Of a DNA stretch of 64,000 bases, positions 49,422 to 57,736 are shown one piece after another; within the stretch, counting starts at the first letter, position 1, and the number at the start of each line of letters is the position of its first letter. The translations under genes were made by a program, and so were the position numbers. This DNA is from Claveliimonas intestinigallinarum. GTDB taxonomy: Bacteria > Bacillota > Clostridia > Lachnospirales > Lachnospiraceae. The stretch is from positions 1-64,000 of the forward strand of contig DXED01000032.1 of NCBI GenBank assembly GCA_019115145.1, written 5' to 3'. A model generated the notes under the pieces. That model ran no database searches, had not been told where the DNA came from, and saw only the letters and a program-made list of their open reading frames with translations.

Positions 49422-50306
49422 ATGAAAATTTCCTGCGATATTGTGAGGGACCTGCTGCCCCTGTACAAGGACAATGTGTGCAGCGACGCCAGCAAAGACA
49501 TGGTGGAGGACCACCTCTCCGGCTGTGAGAACTGCCGGGCATACTACGAAAAGATGAGCGCAGAGCTTCCGGAAATCACCTCCGGCGGCGAGGACGCGAA
49601 GCAGATAGGAAGGGACCGGGATTTGTTTGAGAGGCTTGCCCGGAAGCTGACCTTCCGCCAGGTCATGACCGCCGGCGCGGCGGCCCTCATCCTGCTGGCC
49701 CTGTACGCGGCCCTCACCTCCTCCGCCCCCTTCATGGTCTTGGCCAGAGAGCGGGTGGCGGAGGCTGTGCCAGTGCTGGATAAGAGGATTTCTGTGGACG
49801 ACGTGGAGGTACAGGATGTGTACCGTCTGGAGGACGGCTCCATCTACTGCTCCTTTAATGTGAACACCTATATCTCCTCCTTTGACCGCCAGTATGTGGT
49901 AGAGGATAAGTCCAGCCCCGAAGTGGATGTCAGCGCCTCCGGCGGCAATACCAACGGCATCTCCCTCCAGAGATACTGGTCTGATTTTCCAAAAGCAGAG
50001 GGCTATTCCTCCTCCTTCTATTTCCTCGTGCCGGAGGAGCTCACCTACTACCGGGAGGATCCTGTGACAGCGGAGCACAGGCTTGTCCGCCGGACCTCTG
50101 ACGGGGTCTACTTTGTGGGGAAGGGAGGCGAGATCCTGCCTCTCTATGAGGAGGGGGATCCCATCTCCGACGCGCCCGGGGACATAGAAGAGCTGGTGCA
50201 GGAAAATAGGTCCGCGCACGAAACAAAGGAGAGTGAGGGATGGATGCCCTCTGCCCTCTATTCCGAAAACTACTGCTATGTCCTCTCCTTTAACGAGAAA
50301 GAGTAA
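49422..50306 (+). CDS. Anti-sigma factor with zinc-finger N-terminus
   Basis: Started at ATG 49422 it has 294 residues (a GTG nine bases earlier is possible). The N-terminal zinc-finger motif HLSGCENC (His-x3-Cys-x2-Cys) lies in MVEDHLSGCENCRAYYEKM, as in RsrA/RsiW-like ZAS anti-sigma factors that hold the sigma factor in the cytoplasm. One membrane span (about 85-105, VMTAGAAALILLALYAALTS) follows. An exterior domain of about 190 residues comes next, which could sense stress or be cut by a protease. Co-transcribed with the sigma gene. Confidence 0.85.
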   Translation: MKISCDIVRDLLPLYKDNVCSDASKDMVEDHLSGCENCRAYYEKMSAELPEITSGGEDAKQIGRDRDLFERLARKLTFRQVMTAGAAALILLALYAALTSSAPFMVLARERVAEAVPVLDKRISVDDVEVQDVYRLEDGSIYCSFNVNTYISSFDRQYVVEDKSSPEVDVSASGGNTNGISLQRYWSDFPKAEGYSSSFYFLVPEELTYYREDPVTAEHRLVRRTSDGVYFVGKGGEILPLYEEGDPISDAPGDIEELVQENRSAHETKESEGWMPSALYSENYCYVLSFNEKE

Positions 50307-50310
50307 AAGC

Positions 50311-51219
50311 CTATCTTCTGATCCGGATCCGGTAGGACGCCTCAAAGACCTTTCCAGGCTCCAGACTGTTCTCCCACTCCCGGTCCTTCAGCTCCCCGTC
50401 AAAGCCCTCTCTGTCGCAGCGCCCGTACCAGGGCTCGATGCAGACAAAGGGGGCCTTCTTCTTCGGCGGAGACCAGATCCCCACAAGAGGGGCTTCAAAG
50501 GACACCTGCAGGTACTCCCTGCCCTTCGGATCCACAAGGGAGACGCTGCCGGCCTGGCCGTTTTCCAGGATCAGGGCATCCCCGTCAAAGAGGTGCTCGC
50601 TGACAGGCAGCAGGCCGTCCTTCAGCTCAAAGGTGACCTCCTGGTCCGTGGCAAGTCCCCCCTGCCCGAATACCCGGTTCACAAAGGATGGCCGCTTCTC
50701 CCCCTGTCTGTCCCGGATGCAGAGGCTGTAGTCGACCTGCTTCTCCCACTCTCTCACAGGGCAGCAAAAAGCCGGATGTGCGCCGATGGCAAAATACATA
50801 TCGCTGCTGCCGGTGTTTGTCACCCGCCACATCACCAGGAGCTCCTTATCCTCCAGCCGGTAGCCGATCTCCAGCCGGAAGGGGAAGGGGTACACCTCCC
50901 TTGTCTCCTCATCGTCCTCCAGGACAAACCAGGCCTCTCTCTGTGTCACGCTGGCCAGAGCGAAATCCTTATCTCTGGCAAAGCCGTGCTGGCCCATGGG
51001 GTATTTCACGTCCCCGATCCTGTATTTTTTATCCCGCACGCCTCCCACAAAGGGGAAAAGAACCGGAGACGTCCTTCCCCAGTAGGCAGGATCCCCCTTC
51101 CACATATACTCTGTGCCCCTGGCCTTCTGCTTCAGCGATTTCAGCTCCGCCCCGTGGAGGCTGATCTGGGCCTCCAGCGACTCATTTTCCAGTTTTATCT
51201 TAATCCCTTCCAGTCCCAT
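50311..51219 (-). CDS. Aldose 1-epimerase family protein
   Basis: This 302-residue galactose-mutarotase-fold protein reads LHGAELKSLKQKARGTEYMW and AIGAHPAFCCPV, with the catalytic His in AIGAHP and Glu in the C-terminal VCIEPWYGRCD. It interconverts sugar anomers or acts on a phosphorylated sugar (YeaD-like). Last gene of the nad operon, nine bases after the NUDIX gene. A link to NAD biosynthesis is not obvious; it may ride on the operon. Confidence 0.85.
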   Translation of the reverse strand: MGLEGIKIKLENESLEAQISLHGAELKSLKQKARGTEYMWKGDPAYWGRTSPVLFPFVGGVRDKKYRIGDVKYPMGQHGFARDKDFALASVTQREAWFVLEDDEETREVYPFPFRLEIGYRLEDKELLVMWRVTNTGSSDMYFAIGAHPAFCCPVREWEKQVDYSLCIRDRQGEKRPSFVNRVFGQGGLATDQEVTFELKDGLLPVSEHLFDGDALILENGQAGSVSLVDPKGREYLQVSFEAPLVGIWSPPKKKAPFVCIEPWYGRCDREGFDGELKDREWENSLEPGKVFEASYRIRIRR

Positions 51220-51228
51220 CTTTCACAT

Positions 51229-52257
51229 TTACTCCTTCTCTTTTTCTCCAAACAGGAAGTCTCCCACCATTTTCAGCTCGTCCAGATACATGCAGTTTGG
51301 CAGGGTGTCTTCCTCCACCTGCCTCCAGCACTCCCGGTAGTCCATCCAGCGCACGGCCTCCACCTCGGACTCCTGGAGGGAGAGGGCGGTCTCGTCCACC
51401 GGCTCCCGGTAGATATAGACGGCGCTCAGCTCATTGTCCCGGAAGGGCCTGCCGTAGAAGACATCCTCAAACTGTGCCCGGCGCATGCCCACAAAGTGAA
51501 GCTCCTCCTCCCGGGCCCGGATGCCCAGCTCCTCAGCGAGCTCCCGGATGGCGGAGGGGAGGTAATCGTCCCCCGCCTCCACATGTCCAGCGGAGGAGAT
51601 ATCCCAGCACCCCGGATTGGAGTCCTTGCAGGCGCTCCTCTTCTGCAGGAGAAGATCCCAGCCGTCCTCCTTTTTCCGGACGATCCAGACGTGAGCGGTG
51701 GGGTGGAGGCTCCCCTCCAGGTGGGCCACGCCCCTCTCCCTCACAAGGCCCGTCCTTGTGCCGTCCTCATTTAAAATGTCGAAGAGCTCCAGCGGCCTTC
51801 CGTCCAGGGCGGCCTCCAGAAGGGTGTCCGTCCTGTCGTAGACAAGCTTCAGGGAGAAAAAAGGCCGCCCCTCATTCAGGAGGCGGAAAAAGATCTTGTC
51901 TCCCTCCCAGATGTTCAGGCAAAGCACTTCCTCCTTGTCCACCCACTCCAGCTGTCCCTCGTCGCAGGGGTGGGGCTCCCCGGTAAATCCGTCCGCCGTG
52001 TAGAGGGACATGTACTCCGTGGTGTCCTCCCCGTAGATAAAAGTAACGATCCCCCGGTACTGCCAGGAGGTGAGGGTGTACCCCGTCTCCTCCCACACCT
52101 CCCGCAGAAGGCACTCCTCCGGGCTCTCGTTCCTCTCAAAATGTCCGCCCACACCGATCCACTTGTCTTTATTTACATCCTCCTTCTTCACCGTCCGGTG
52201 AAGCATCAGGTATTTCCCGTCCTGCTCAATGTAGCAGAGTGTACTCAGTCTCGTCAT
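51229..52257 (-). CDS. Tandem NUDIX hydrolase
   Basis: Started at ATG 52255-52257 it has 342 residues with two complete NUDIX boxes: GGHFERNESPEECLLREVWE then ETG in the first half, and GHVEAGDDYLPSAIRELAEE then LG in the second. The first resembles MutT-type (8-oxo-dGTP) hydrolases, the second isopentenyl-diphosphate-isomerase-like NUDIX proteins. Between them is a winged-helix-like linker. Both halves likely cleave X-diphosphate bonds. Coded in the nad operon, so NADH or ADP-ribose pyrophosphatase is one possibility. The first codons overlap niaR by 32 bases. Confidence 0.85.
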   Translation of the reverse strand: MTRLSTLCYIEQDGKYLMLHRTVKKEDVNKDKWIGVGGHFERNESPEECLLREVWEETGYTLTSWQYRGIVTFIYGEDTTEYMSLYTADGFTGEPHPCDEGQLEWVDKEEVLCLNIWEGDKIFFRLLNEGRPFFSLKLVYDRTDTLLEAALDGRPLELFDILNEDGTRTGLVRERGVAHLEGSLHPTAHVWIVRKKEDGWDLLLQKRSACKDSNPGCWDISSAGHVEAGDDYLPSAIRELAEELGIRAREEELHFVGMRRAQFEDVFYGRPFRDNELSAVYIYREPVDETALSLQESEVEAVRWMDYRECWRQVEEDTLPNCMYLDELKMVGDFLFGEKEKE

Positions 52258-52786
52258 GGCCCTCCCTCTCATCCTCCTTCGGCTCCACAAGGAACCCTCT
52301 TTTTCTCAGGTCCTCCTCTATCATATCCAGAGTCTCCTCGCTGTCCGCCGTGATCCTGTGATAGTGATACCCCGAGGTAATATTTTTCAGAGGGCTGGAC
52401 TTCCCGCTTTTGATGTCGCTGATAAATTCCGCCACTCTTCTCCTGGAGGTGATGTGCAGATCCGCCTCCAGGTGCCCGTACACCCTGTGGTTCACCATGA
52501 CGTTCTCCACCGCGCCGCCCAGATCCACGATGGCGCACAGCTCCTCCTCCAGCTGGTCGTCTGTGTGCTTCACCTTCAGCACCCGGCTGACAGAGGGCGC
52601 TGTCCCCAGTATATAGCCCCGGTTGGTGGAGATGATCTCATAGCCCGCGGCCCGGATCAGGGCAACGTCCTGCACGATCACCTGCCGGCTCACATGGTAG
52701 AGAGCGGCCAGACTCTTTGCGGGAACCGGTCTTCCGCTCTCCTGGATCCTCCGAACGATATCTTCTCTTCTATCAGAACCAGTCAT
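52226..52786 (-). CDS. niaR: NiaR-type transcriptional repressor
   Basis: This 186-residue regulator has an N-terminal winged helix (REDIVRRIQESGRPVPAKSL, AALYHVSRQVIVQDVALIRA) and a C-terminal 3H domain. The 3H histidines are in VKHTDDQ, MVNHRVYGHLEADLHIT and GYHYHRIT. NiaR senses nicotinic acid and represses NAD-biosynthesis genes. It is placed between nadC and the NUDIX gene in the operon it should control, with a palindromic site at the nadA promoter. Confidence 0.92.
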   Translation of the reverse strand: MTGSDRREDIVRRIQESGRPVPAKSLAALYHVSRQVIVQDVALIRAAGYEIISTNRGYILGTAPSVSRVLKVKHTDDQLEEELCAIVDLGGAVENVMVNHRVYGHLEADLHITSRRRVAEFISDIKSGKSSPLKNITSGYHYHRITADSEETLDMIEEDLRKRGFLVEPKEDEREGHDETEYTLLH

Positions 52787-52825
52787 TTTCTTCTGGCCTC
52801 CTTTGCTTCTCGTTTTTCCGACTGC

Positions 52826-53677
52826 CTACAGGGCGTGGAGATTTTTCATAGAAATGTCCAGTATGGGAGCCGAATGAGTGAGGGCCCCGCTGGAAATATA
52901 ATCCACCCCAGTGGACACAAGGCTGGCAATATTCTCCTTTGTCACGTTTCCCGAGCACTCGGTTTCAGCCCTGCCGTCTATGAGGCGCACCGCCTCCTTC
53001 ATCTCCTCCGGGGACATGTTGTCCAGCATGATAATGTCGGCTCCCGCCTCAACGGCCTCCTTCACCATCTCCAGATTTTCCGTCTCCACCTCGATCCTGC
53101 GCACAAAGGGCGCATACTCCCTTGCCATGCGGATAGCTTCCCTCACGCCGCCGGCGGCGCCGATATGGTTGTCCTTCAAAAGCACCCCGTCGGACAGATT
53201 GTAGCGGTGGTTGTATCCGCCTCCCACGCGGACCGCATATTTCTCAAAAACGCGCATATTGGGCGTGGTCTTCCTTGTATCCAAAAGGCGGATGCCCGTC
53301 CCCTCCAGGAGATCCGCCACGGAGCGGGTGTAGGTGGCGATACCGCTCATCCGCTGCAGATAGTTGAGAGCCACCCTCTCACCGGACAGAAGTACCCGGA
53401 TGTCTCCCTCCACCTTGCCCATGAGCTGTCCTTTCGTCACTCTCTCGCCGTCCCGGCAGAAGAAAACGACCTCCGTATTCTCGTCCAGAAGCTGGAAGAC
53501 TCTCCGAAACACATCAAGGCCCGCAATCACGCCCTCCTGCTTGGCGATCAGATCCACCTGCCCGGGCACGGCCTCCTTCATCACCGCGTTTGTCGTCACA
53601 TCCTCGCTGGAAATATCCTCCTTCAGCGCCTCCAGAAGCAGGTGATCCACCTGCAGTGTCATTGTAATTCTGTTCAT
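52826..53677 (-). CDS. nadC: Quinolinate phosphoribosyltransferase
   Basis: Started at ATG 53675-53677 (AAGGAG nine bases upstream) it has 283 residues. It carries the family motifs DTRKTTPNMRVFEKYAVRVG, GGYNHRYNLSDGVLLKDNHI and VETENLEMVKEAVEAGADII. It makes nicotinate mononucleotide from quinolinate and PRPP, releasing CO2. It follows nadB so closely that a second ATG overlaps the nadB stop (TAATG), which shows translational coupling. All active-site Arg and Lys residues of the family motif are present. Confidence 0.95.
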   Translation of the reverse strand: MNRITMTLQVDHLLLEALKEDISSEDVTTNAVMKEAVPGQVDLIAKQEGVIAGLDVFRRVFQLLDENTEVVFFCRDGERVTKGQLMGKVEGDIRVLLSGERVALNYLQRMSGIATYTRSVADLLEGTGIRLLDTRKTTPNMRVFEKYAVRVGGGYNHRYNLSDGVLLKDNHIGAAGGVREAIRMAREYAPFVRRIEVETENLEMVKEAVEAGADIIMLDNMSPEEMKEAVRLIDGRAETECSGNVTKENIASLVSTGVDYISSGALTHSAPILDISMKNLHAL

Positions 53678-53703
53678 CTCATCTCTCTCCTTGCTGTTTT
53701 CCA

Positions 53704-54906
53704 TTATACTATTTTCTGCTCTGCCATGTCCAGAGTCTCCTGTGCTGTTCTGCGGGCAATATCCTTTGCCGCCCTTCTGGCAAATACAAGGCTCTCCAGC
53801 AGGGAGTTGCTGGCCAGCCGGTTGGCCCCGTGGACTCCGTTGCAGCTCGTCTCCCCCGCCGCGTAGAGACAGGGCATGGATGTGCGGCTCTCACTGTCCA
53901 CCCAGATACCGCCCATAAAATAGTGCTGGGCCGGCACCACGGGAATCCTCTCCCTTGTCACATCATACCCCTCCTCCAGGCAATGGCGGTAAATATTGGG
54001 GAAATGGCTCAGGATCTTCTCCCTGGGAATGGGGGCCATAGACAGCCACACATGATCCGTCCCGTCCTTTTCCATCTGCTTTTGGATCGCCTCCGTCACC
54101 ACGTCCCTGGGAAGCAGCTCATCCACAAATCTCTCTCCGTCCCGGTTCAGCAGCCAGGCTCCCTCTCCCCTCACTGACTCGGAGATGAGAAACCTGCGTC
54201 CCGGCTTCCTGGAGTAGAGTGTAGTGGGATGGATCTGAACATAGTCCAGGTGCTCCAGACGGATACCATGCTTTTTCGCAATGTCGATGGCGTCCCCGGT
54301 CAGGTGGGGAAAATTAGTGGAATGCCTGTATCTGCCGCCAATGCCTCCGCTTGCCAGAATCGTGAATGGCGCCCGTATGGCGATCCTCTCCTCGCCCTTC
54401 CTCGCGAGAACCCCCGTGCAGCGTCCCTTCTCTTCTATAATATCTGTCATCTCCGTATACTCATACAGCGTGACATTCTCCAGCTTTCTCACCTGATCCA
54501 GGAGATGGCTCGTGATCTCCTTCCCCGTGATATCCTCGTGGAAGAGAATTCTGGGCCTGGAGTGGGCCCCCTCCCTTGTGTAGGCGAACCCACCGTTGCT
54601 GTCCTTCGCAAATTCCACGCCGTACCCAACCAGCTCCCTGATGATCTGGCGGGAACCGCGGATCATAATATCCACAGACTCCCTCCGGTTCTCGTAGTGT
54701 CCGGCCCGCATAGTGTCCTCAAAATAACTGTCGTAGTCCTCCTCGTCCCGGAGCACACATATCCCGCCCTGTGCCAGGAAAGAATCGCTGCTCTCCAGGT
54801 CAGCCTTCGTGATCATGACAATATTCAGATTCCGGGGCAGGCTGAGGGCGGCAAAAAGTCCCGCCACGCCGGTTCCCACGATCACTGTGTCCGCATGTAT
54901 CTTCAT
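53704..54906 (-). CDS. nadB: L-aspartate oxidase (short form)
   Basis: This 400-residue flavoenzyme has the FAD-binding GTGVAG (11-16) and the family segments SSDSFLAQGGICV, SRPRILFHEDITGKEITSHL and GETSCNGVHGANRLASNSLL. It oxidises aspartate to iminoaspartate for NadA. It stops soon after the FAD domain, without the C-terminal helical domain of the 530-residue enterobacterial enzyme. Short forms are known in Clostridia, so this need not be a defect. Second gene of the nad operon. Confidence 0.93.
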   Translation of the reverse strand: MKIHADTVIVGTGVAGLFAALSLPRNLNIVMITKADLESSDSFLAQGGICVLRDEEDYDSYFEDTMRAGHYENRRESVDIMIRGSRQIIRELVGYGVEFAKDSNGGFAYTREGAHSRPRILFHEDITGKEITSHLLDQVRKLENVTLYEYTEMTDIIEEKGRCTGVLARKGEERIAIRAPFTILASGGIGGRYRHSTNFPHLTGDAIDIAKKHGIRLEHLDYVQIHPTTLYSRKPGRRFLISESVRGEGAWLLNRDGERFVDELLPRDVVTEAIQKQMEKDGTDHVWLSMAPIPREKILSHFPNIYRHCLEEGYDVTRERIPVVPAQHYFMGGIWVDSESRTSMPCLYAAGETSCNGVHGANRLASNSLLESLVFARRAAKDIARRTAQETLDMAEQKIV

Positions 54907-54928
54907 GCTCTTTGCACCTCCTTTTATC

Positions 54929-55837
54929 TTATTTCGCCGCCAGGTCCATCATCCTCTCAAGAGGCTTTGCGGCCTGGCTGGCAGAGCTTTCTTCCACATG
55001 GATCTCATTGTTTCCCGTCCTCAGCACATCTCTGATCTTCTCCAGGGTGATAGTCTTCATATCCTCGCAGACAGGCTCTGTATCAGGAAAATAAAATGTC
55101 TTGCCCGGATTTTTCCGCTCCAGCTCCCACCGAACCCCGCTCTCTGTGCAGACGATGAACTCTCTGGAAGGGCTGTCCTGGGCATACCTGATGATCCCAG
55201 AGGTGCTTCCTACATAGTCTGCCATGTCACAGATGGCAGCGGGACATTCCGGGTGGACAAGAGTCAGCGCCTCCGGGTGCTGCCGCCTTGCCCTCTCTAT
55301 CTCCCGAACCTTCATGCTTTCATGGACGGGACAAAAGCCGTCGTTGAAGACAAAGTGCTTTTCCGGCACCTGCCGGGCCACGAACCGGGCCAGATTTCTG
55401 TCCGGAATAAAGAAGATATGCCTGTTGGGCAGCTCTCGCACGATCTGTACCGCATTGGCCGAGGTAACGCACACATCGGAATGTCTTTTCAGCTCTGCCG
55501 TGGAGTTGATGTAGCACACTACCGCCAGGTCATCGTATGTATCCCGCATTTTCTGAATAGTCTCCGGATCCGCCATGTGGGCCATGGCGCAGTCCGCCGA
55601 CACCTCCGGCATGAGCACCACCTTCTCCGGGTTAAGGATCTTGGCGCTCTCCCCCATGAAAAACACGCCGGCAAAGACAATCACCCGGCAGGTCAGCTTT
55701 TCTGCTGTCCGGCTCAGATAAAAGGAATCCCCTGTATAGTCGGCAATCTCCTGTACCTCCGGCCGCACGTAATAGTGGGCCAGAATCACCGCGTCCTTTT
55801 CTTTTTTTAATTGATTGATCTCCTCTTTGATATCCAT
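54929..55837 (-). CDS. nadA: Quinolinate synthase
   Basis: This 302-residue Fe-S enzyme reads AHYYVRPEVQEIADYTGDSF and contains the three cluster cysteines: DCAMAHMADPE region, VHPECPAAI, and EPVCEDMKTITLEK. It condenses iminoaspartate and dihydroxyacetone phosphate to quinolinate. First gene of the operon nadA-nadB-nadC-niaR-NUDIX-epimerase (gaps of 39 bases or less). The promoter with the palindromic site lies about 35 bases upstream. Confidence 0.95.
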   Translation of the reverse strand: MDIKEEINQLKKEKDAVILAHYYVRPEVQEIADYTGDSFYLSRTAEKLTCRVIVFAGVFFMGESAKILNPEKVVLMPEVSADCAMAHMADPETIQKMRDTYDDLAVVCYINSTAELKRHSDVCVTSANAVQIVRELPNRHIFFIPDRNLARFVARQVPEKHFVFNDGFCPVHESMKVREIERARRQHPEALTLVHPECPAAICDMADYVGSTSGIIRYAQDSPSREFIVCTESGVRWELERKNPGKTFYFPDTEPVCEDMKTITLEKIRDVLRTGNNEIHVEESSASQAAKPLERMMDLAAK

Positions 55838-55870
55838 ATCATTTTCTCCTTTTTAACACGAACTTTCCCC

Positions 55871-55909
55871 ATTATACCACTGTTATTTACATGTGACATG
55901 ACACATGTA
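55871..55909 (-). promoter_or_regulatory. nadA promoter with candidate NiaR operator
   Basis: On the minus strand a perfect TATAAT (55871-55876) precedes nadA. Over its -35 side lie arms TACATGTG (55888-55895) and CACATGTA (55902-55909), perfect reverse complements around a 6-base centre. A weak -35 matches the overlap. NiaR encoded in the same operon is the likely ligand. Whether this equals the published NiaR motif I cannot verify here. Confidence 0.65.
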
Positions 55910-55929
55910 TTTACAAATATGCGAGAGTA

Positions 55930-55975
55930 AGATTACATATAAGGCCTTGCGTCCCCGTAATCTGTATGCTATACT
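55930..55975 (+). promoter_or_regulatory. Promoter and inverted repeat of the PTS IIC-like gene
   Basis: TTGCGT (55947-55952), 17 bases, TATACT (55970-55975). AGATTAC (55930-55936) and GTAATCT (55957-55963) are perfect reverse complements 20 bases apart and bracket the -35, suggesting an operator. Confidence 0.6.
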
Positions 55976-56026
55976 GTTTAGGTTGTTAATAGTTTGCCAT
56001 GATAAAGTAGTAGAGGAGAAAAGTGC

Positions 56027-57589
56027 ATGAAGAAAATCGCATTTATCGGAAGCAGCGGAGGCAATCTCTTTAAACAGGGCGGGAATGACATCCAGGGCAT
56101 GATGAAGGAGATCCTTCTCCAGACAAGGGCCGCCCAGATGGAGGTGGCCGCCGTGCAGTATATACTGGCCTCCTCCAGTCTGGACACAGCAGGGCAGGAC
56201 AGCCCCGCAAAGCTGTACACCTGGAGGGACGGGGAGCTGTATCTGGAAAAGGAGGGCACCCTCTCCCAGATCAACGACGCCGCCCTGGAGGTGGACGCCC
56301 GCATCGCCCAGATGGTACGTGAAGGGCAGATCGACGGCGTCATGTTCGTCAGCGCGGAGCCTGACAGGATCAACCACCTCGCTTTCCAGGCCGCCATAGA
56401 GGCCCAGCTTCCCCTGGCCGGCACCGGCGGCAGCTCTGTGGCAAAGGTGCAGAGCATGGGCGGAAAGGTCCTGTCTGCCTCCGGCACCACCGGGACCACC
56501 AACCGGACGAGAGCCGTGGCCTTCACCACCGCCTTCGCCAGGGAGTGGGGCATCCGCTACCGCCCCGTCATCGGAAAGACCGGGGCCCAGGCCGCGGAAA
56601 ATCTCCAGACCAATATATGGAAGCGGATCAATTTCCGGGGCATCATGATGACAAGTCTCCCCGCCTTCATCGCCATGGCCCTCTGCCTTGCCATCAGCCG
56701 CATCCCGGTCCTGACGGACCTGTCCAATGTGTTTGACACGCTGGTGGCCTCCATCCCTGTAGTCATCTGTGCCATAGCCGCCAAACAGGTGTCAGGCCTG
56801 GACGAGGTAGGCGTAGTGGCCGGCATTGTCTCCGGCGTGCTGGCTGTGGACGGCGGCATCATCGGCGGACTCATTGTGGGTATCGTGGCCGGCGTTTTCT
56901 CCTATTACATAAGCATTTTCTGCTTTCGCCACAACATTCCCGGTACAACGGCAAATATCGCCGCAGGCGGGCTGGGCGGACTGGCCGCGGGCCTCATCGG
57001 CATGTATCTCATATCGCCTGTTGCCCTCTGGCTTGGCAATCTGATCTGCGACGCCATCAACGCGGCCATTGACATCAACCCGGTGCTTGCGGGGGCCCTG
57101 GCCGGCGTGCTCATCTGGCCGGCTATCATCGGAGGCGTGTACCACGCAGCCATCCTGCCTATCGTTCTTCTGGAGATGGAGGAGGCCGGCTTCAGCTTCC
57201 TGGGCGCTATCGACATGACAGGGCTTGTCATGGTGTCAGCTGGCATCACACTGGCCAATGTGCTCTTCCCCAAGGACAAAGGGCAGGCTGCGGCAGCCCT
57301 TCCCGGCTTCCTTGTAAATGTGTGCTTCGGCACCTTCGTGGAGGCCGCCTATCCCTTCATGTTCTCCAGCCGGATCGTCTTTGGCGGAGCGCTCATAAGC
57401 GCCTGCGTCTCCGGAGCCCTGGTGGGACTTTTTAACGTCAGGGGAACCGCCTATGTGCCTTCCGTGGTGGCGCCAGCCATGGCCAACGAGGGGCACGGAC
57501 TCCAGTTTCTGATCTGTATGCTGGTGGCTGCGGTCCTGGCCTTTATCATCACCTCCCTGGCCAACGTAAGGGAGAAGAAAAAAGCATAA
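56027..57589 (+). CDS. PTS IIC-like permease with unusual N-terminal domain
   Basis: This 520-residue protein has about 195 N-terminal residues (IAFIGSSGGNLFKQGGNDIQ, GVMFVSAEPDRINHLAFQAA, GTGGSSVAKVQSMGGKVLSA) that look like a small-molecule-binding fold, not a EIIB domain: there is no phospho-Cys motif. The rest has about nine spans (FRGIMMTSLPAFIAMALCLA onward) with Gly/Ala-rich loops and resembles the fructose-type IIC fold. If it is a IIC, the IIA and IIB parts must be coded elsewhere. It could instead be a permease that uses a fused binding domain. Single gene with own promoter and terminator. Confidence 0.6.
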   Translation: MKKIAFIGSSGGNLFKQGGNDIQGMMKEILLQTRAAQMEVAAVQYILASSSLDTAGQDSPAKLYTWRDGELYLEKEGTLSQINDAALEVDARIAQMVREGQIDGVMFVSAEPDRINHLAFQAAIEAQLPLAGTGGSSVAKVQSMGGKVLSASGTTGTTNRTRAVAFTTAFAREWGIRYRPVIGKTGAQAAENLQTNIWKRINFRGIMMTSLPAFIAMALCLAISRIPVLTDLSNVFDTLVASIPVVICAIAAKQVSGLDEVGVVAGIVSGVLAVDGGIIGGLIVGIVAGVFSYYISIFCFRHNIPGTTANIAAGGLGGLAAGLIGMYLISPVALWLGNLICDAINAAIDINPVLAGALAGVLIWPAIIGGVYHAAILPIVLLEMEEAGFSFLGAIDMTGLVMVSAGITLANVLFPKDKGQAAAALPGFLVNVCFGTFVEAAYPFMFSSRIVFGGALISACVSGALVGLFNVRGTAYVPSVVAPAMANEGHGLQFLICMLVAAVLAFIITSLANVREKKKA

Positions 57590-57596
57590 ATCTCAG

Positions 57597-57622
57597 GCAG
57601 CGCTTCCGGAAGGCGGCGCTGC
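57597..57622 (+). terminator. Terminator after the PTS IIC-like gene
   Basis: GCAGCGC (57597-57603) pairs with GCGCTGC (57616-57622), followed by TTTTCTT; it overlaps the bioY promoter. Confidence 0.75.
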
Positions 57623-57627
57623 TTTTC

Positions 57628-57656
57628 TTGACAACGGAAGAGCCCGCTCCTATAAT
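57628..57656 (+). promoter_or_regulatory. bioY promoter
   Basis: Consensus TTGACA (57628-57633), exactly 17 bases, TATAAT (57651-57656): a perfect sigma-A promoter 80 bases before the bioY start. No BirA-type operator was seen. Confidence 0.85.
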
Positions 57657-57736
57657 AAAAAAAGCATGCGGCTTTTGGATAAGCTGCAGCTGTGGAACAT
57701 TCGGATTTTATTAATCAAAGCAGGTGCATACAATTG

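Noticed and set aside
57628..57736. BirA operator in front of bioY
   Set aside because: No extended dyad of BirA type is visible between the perfect promoter and the start codon.
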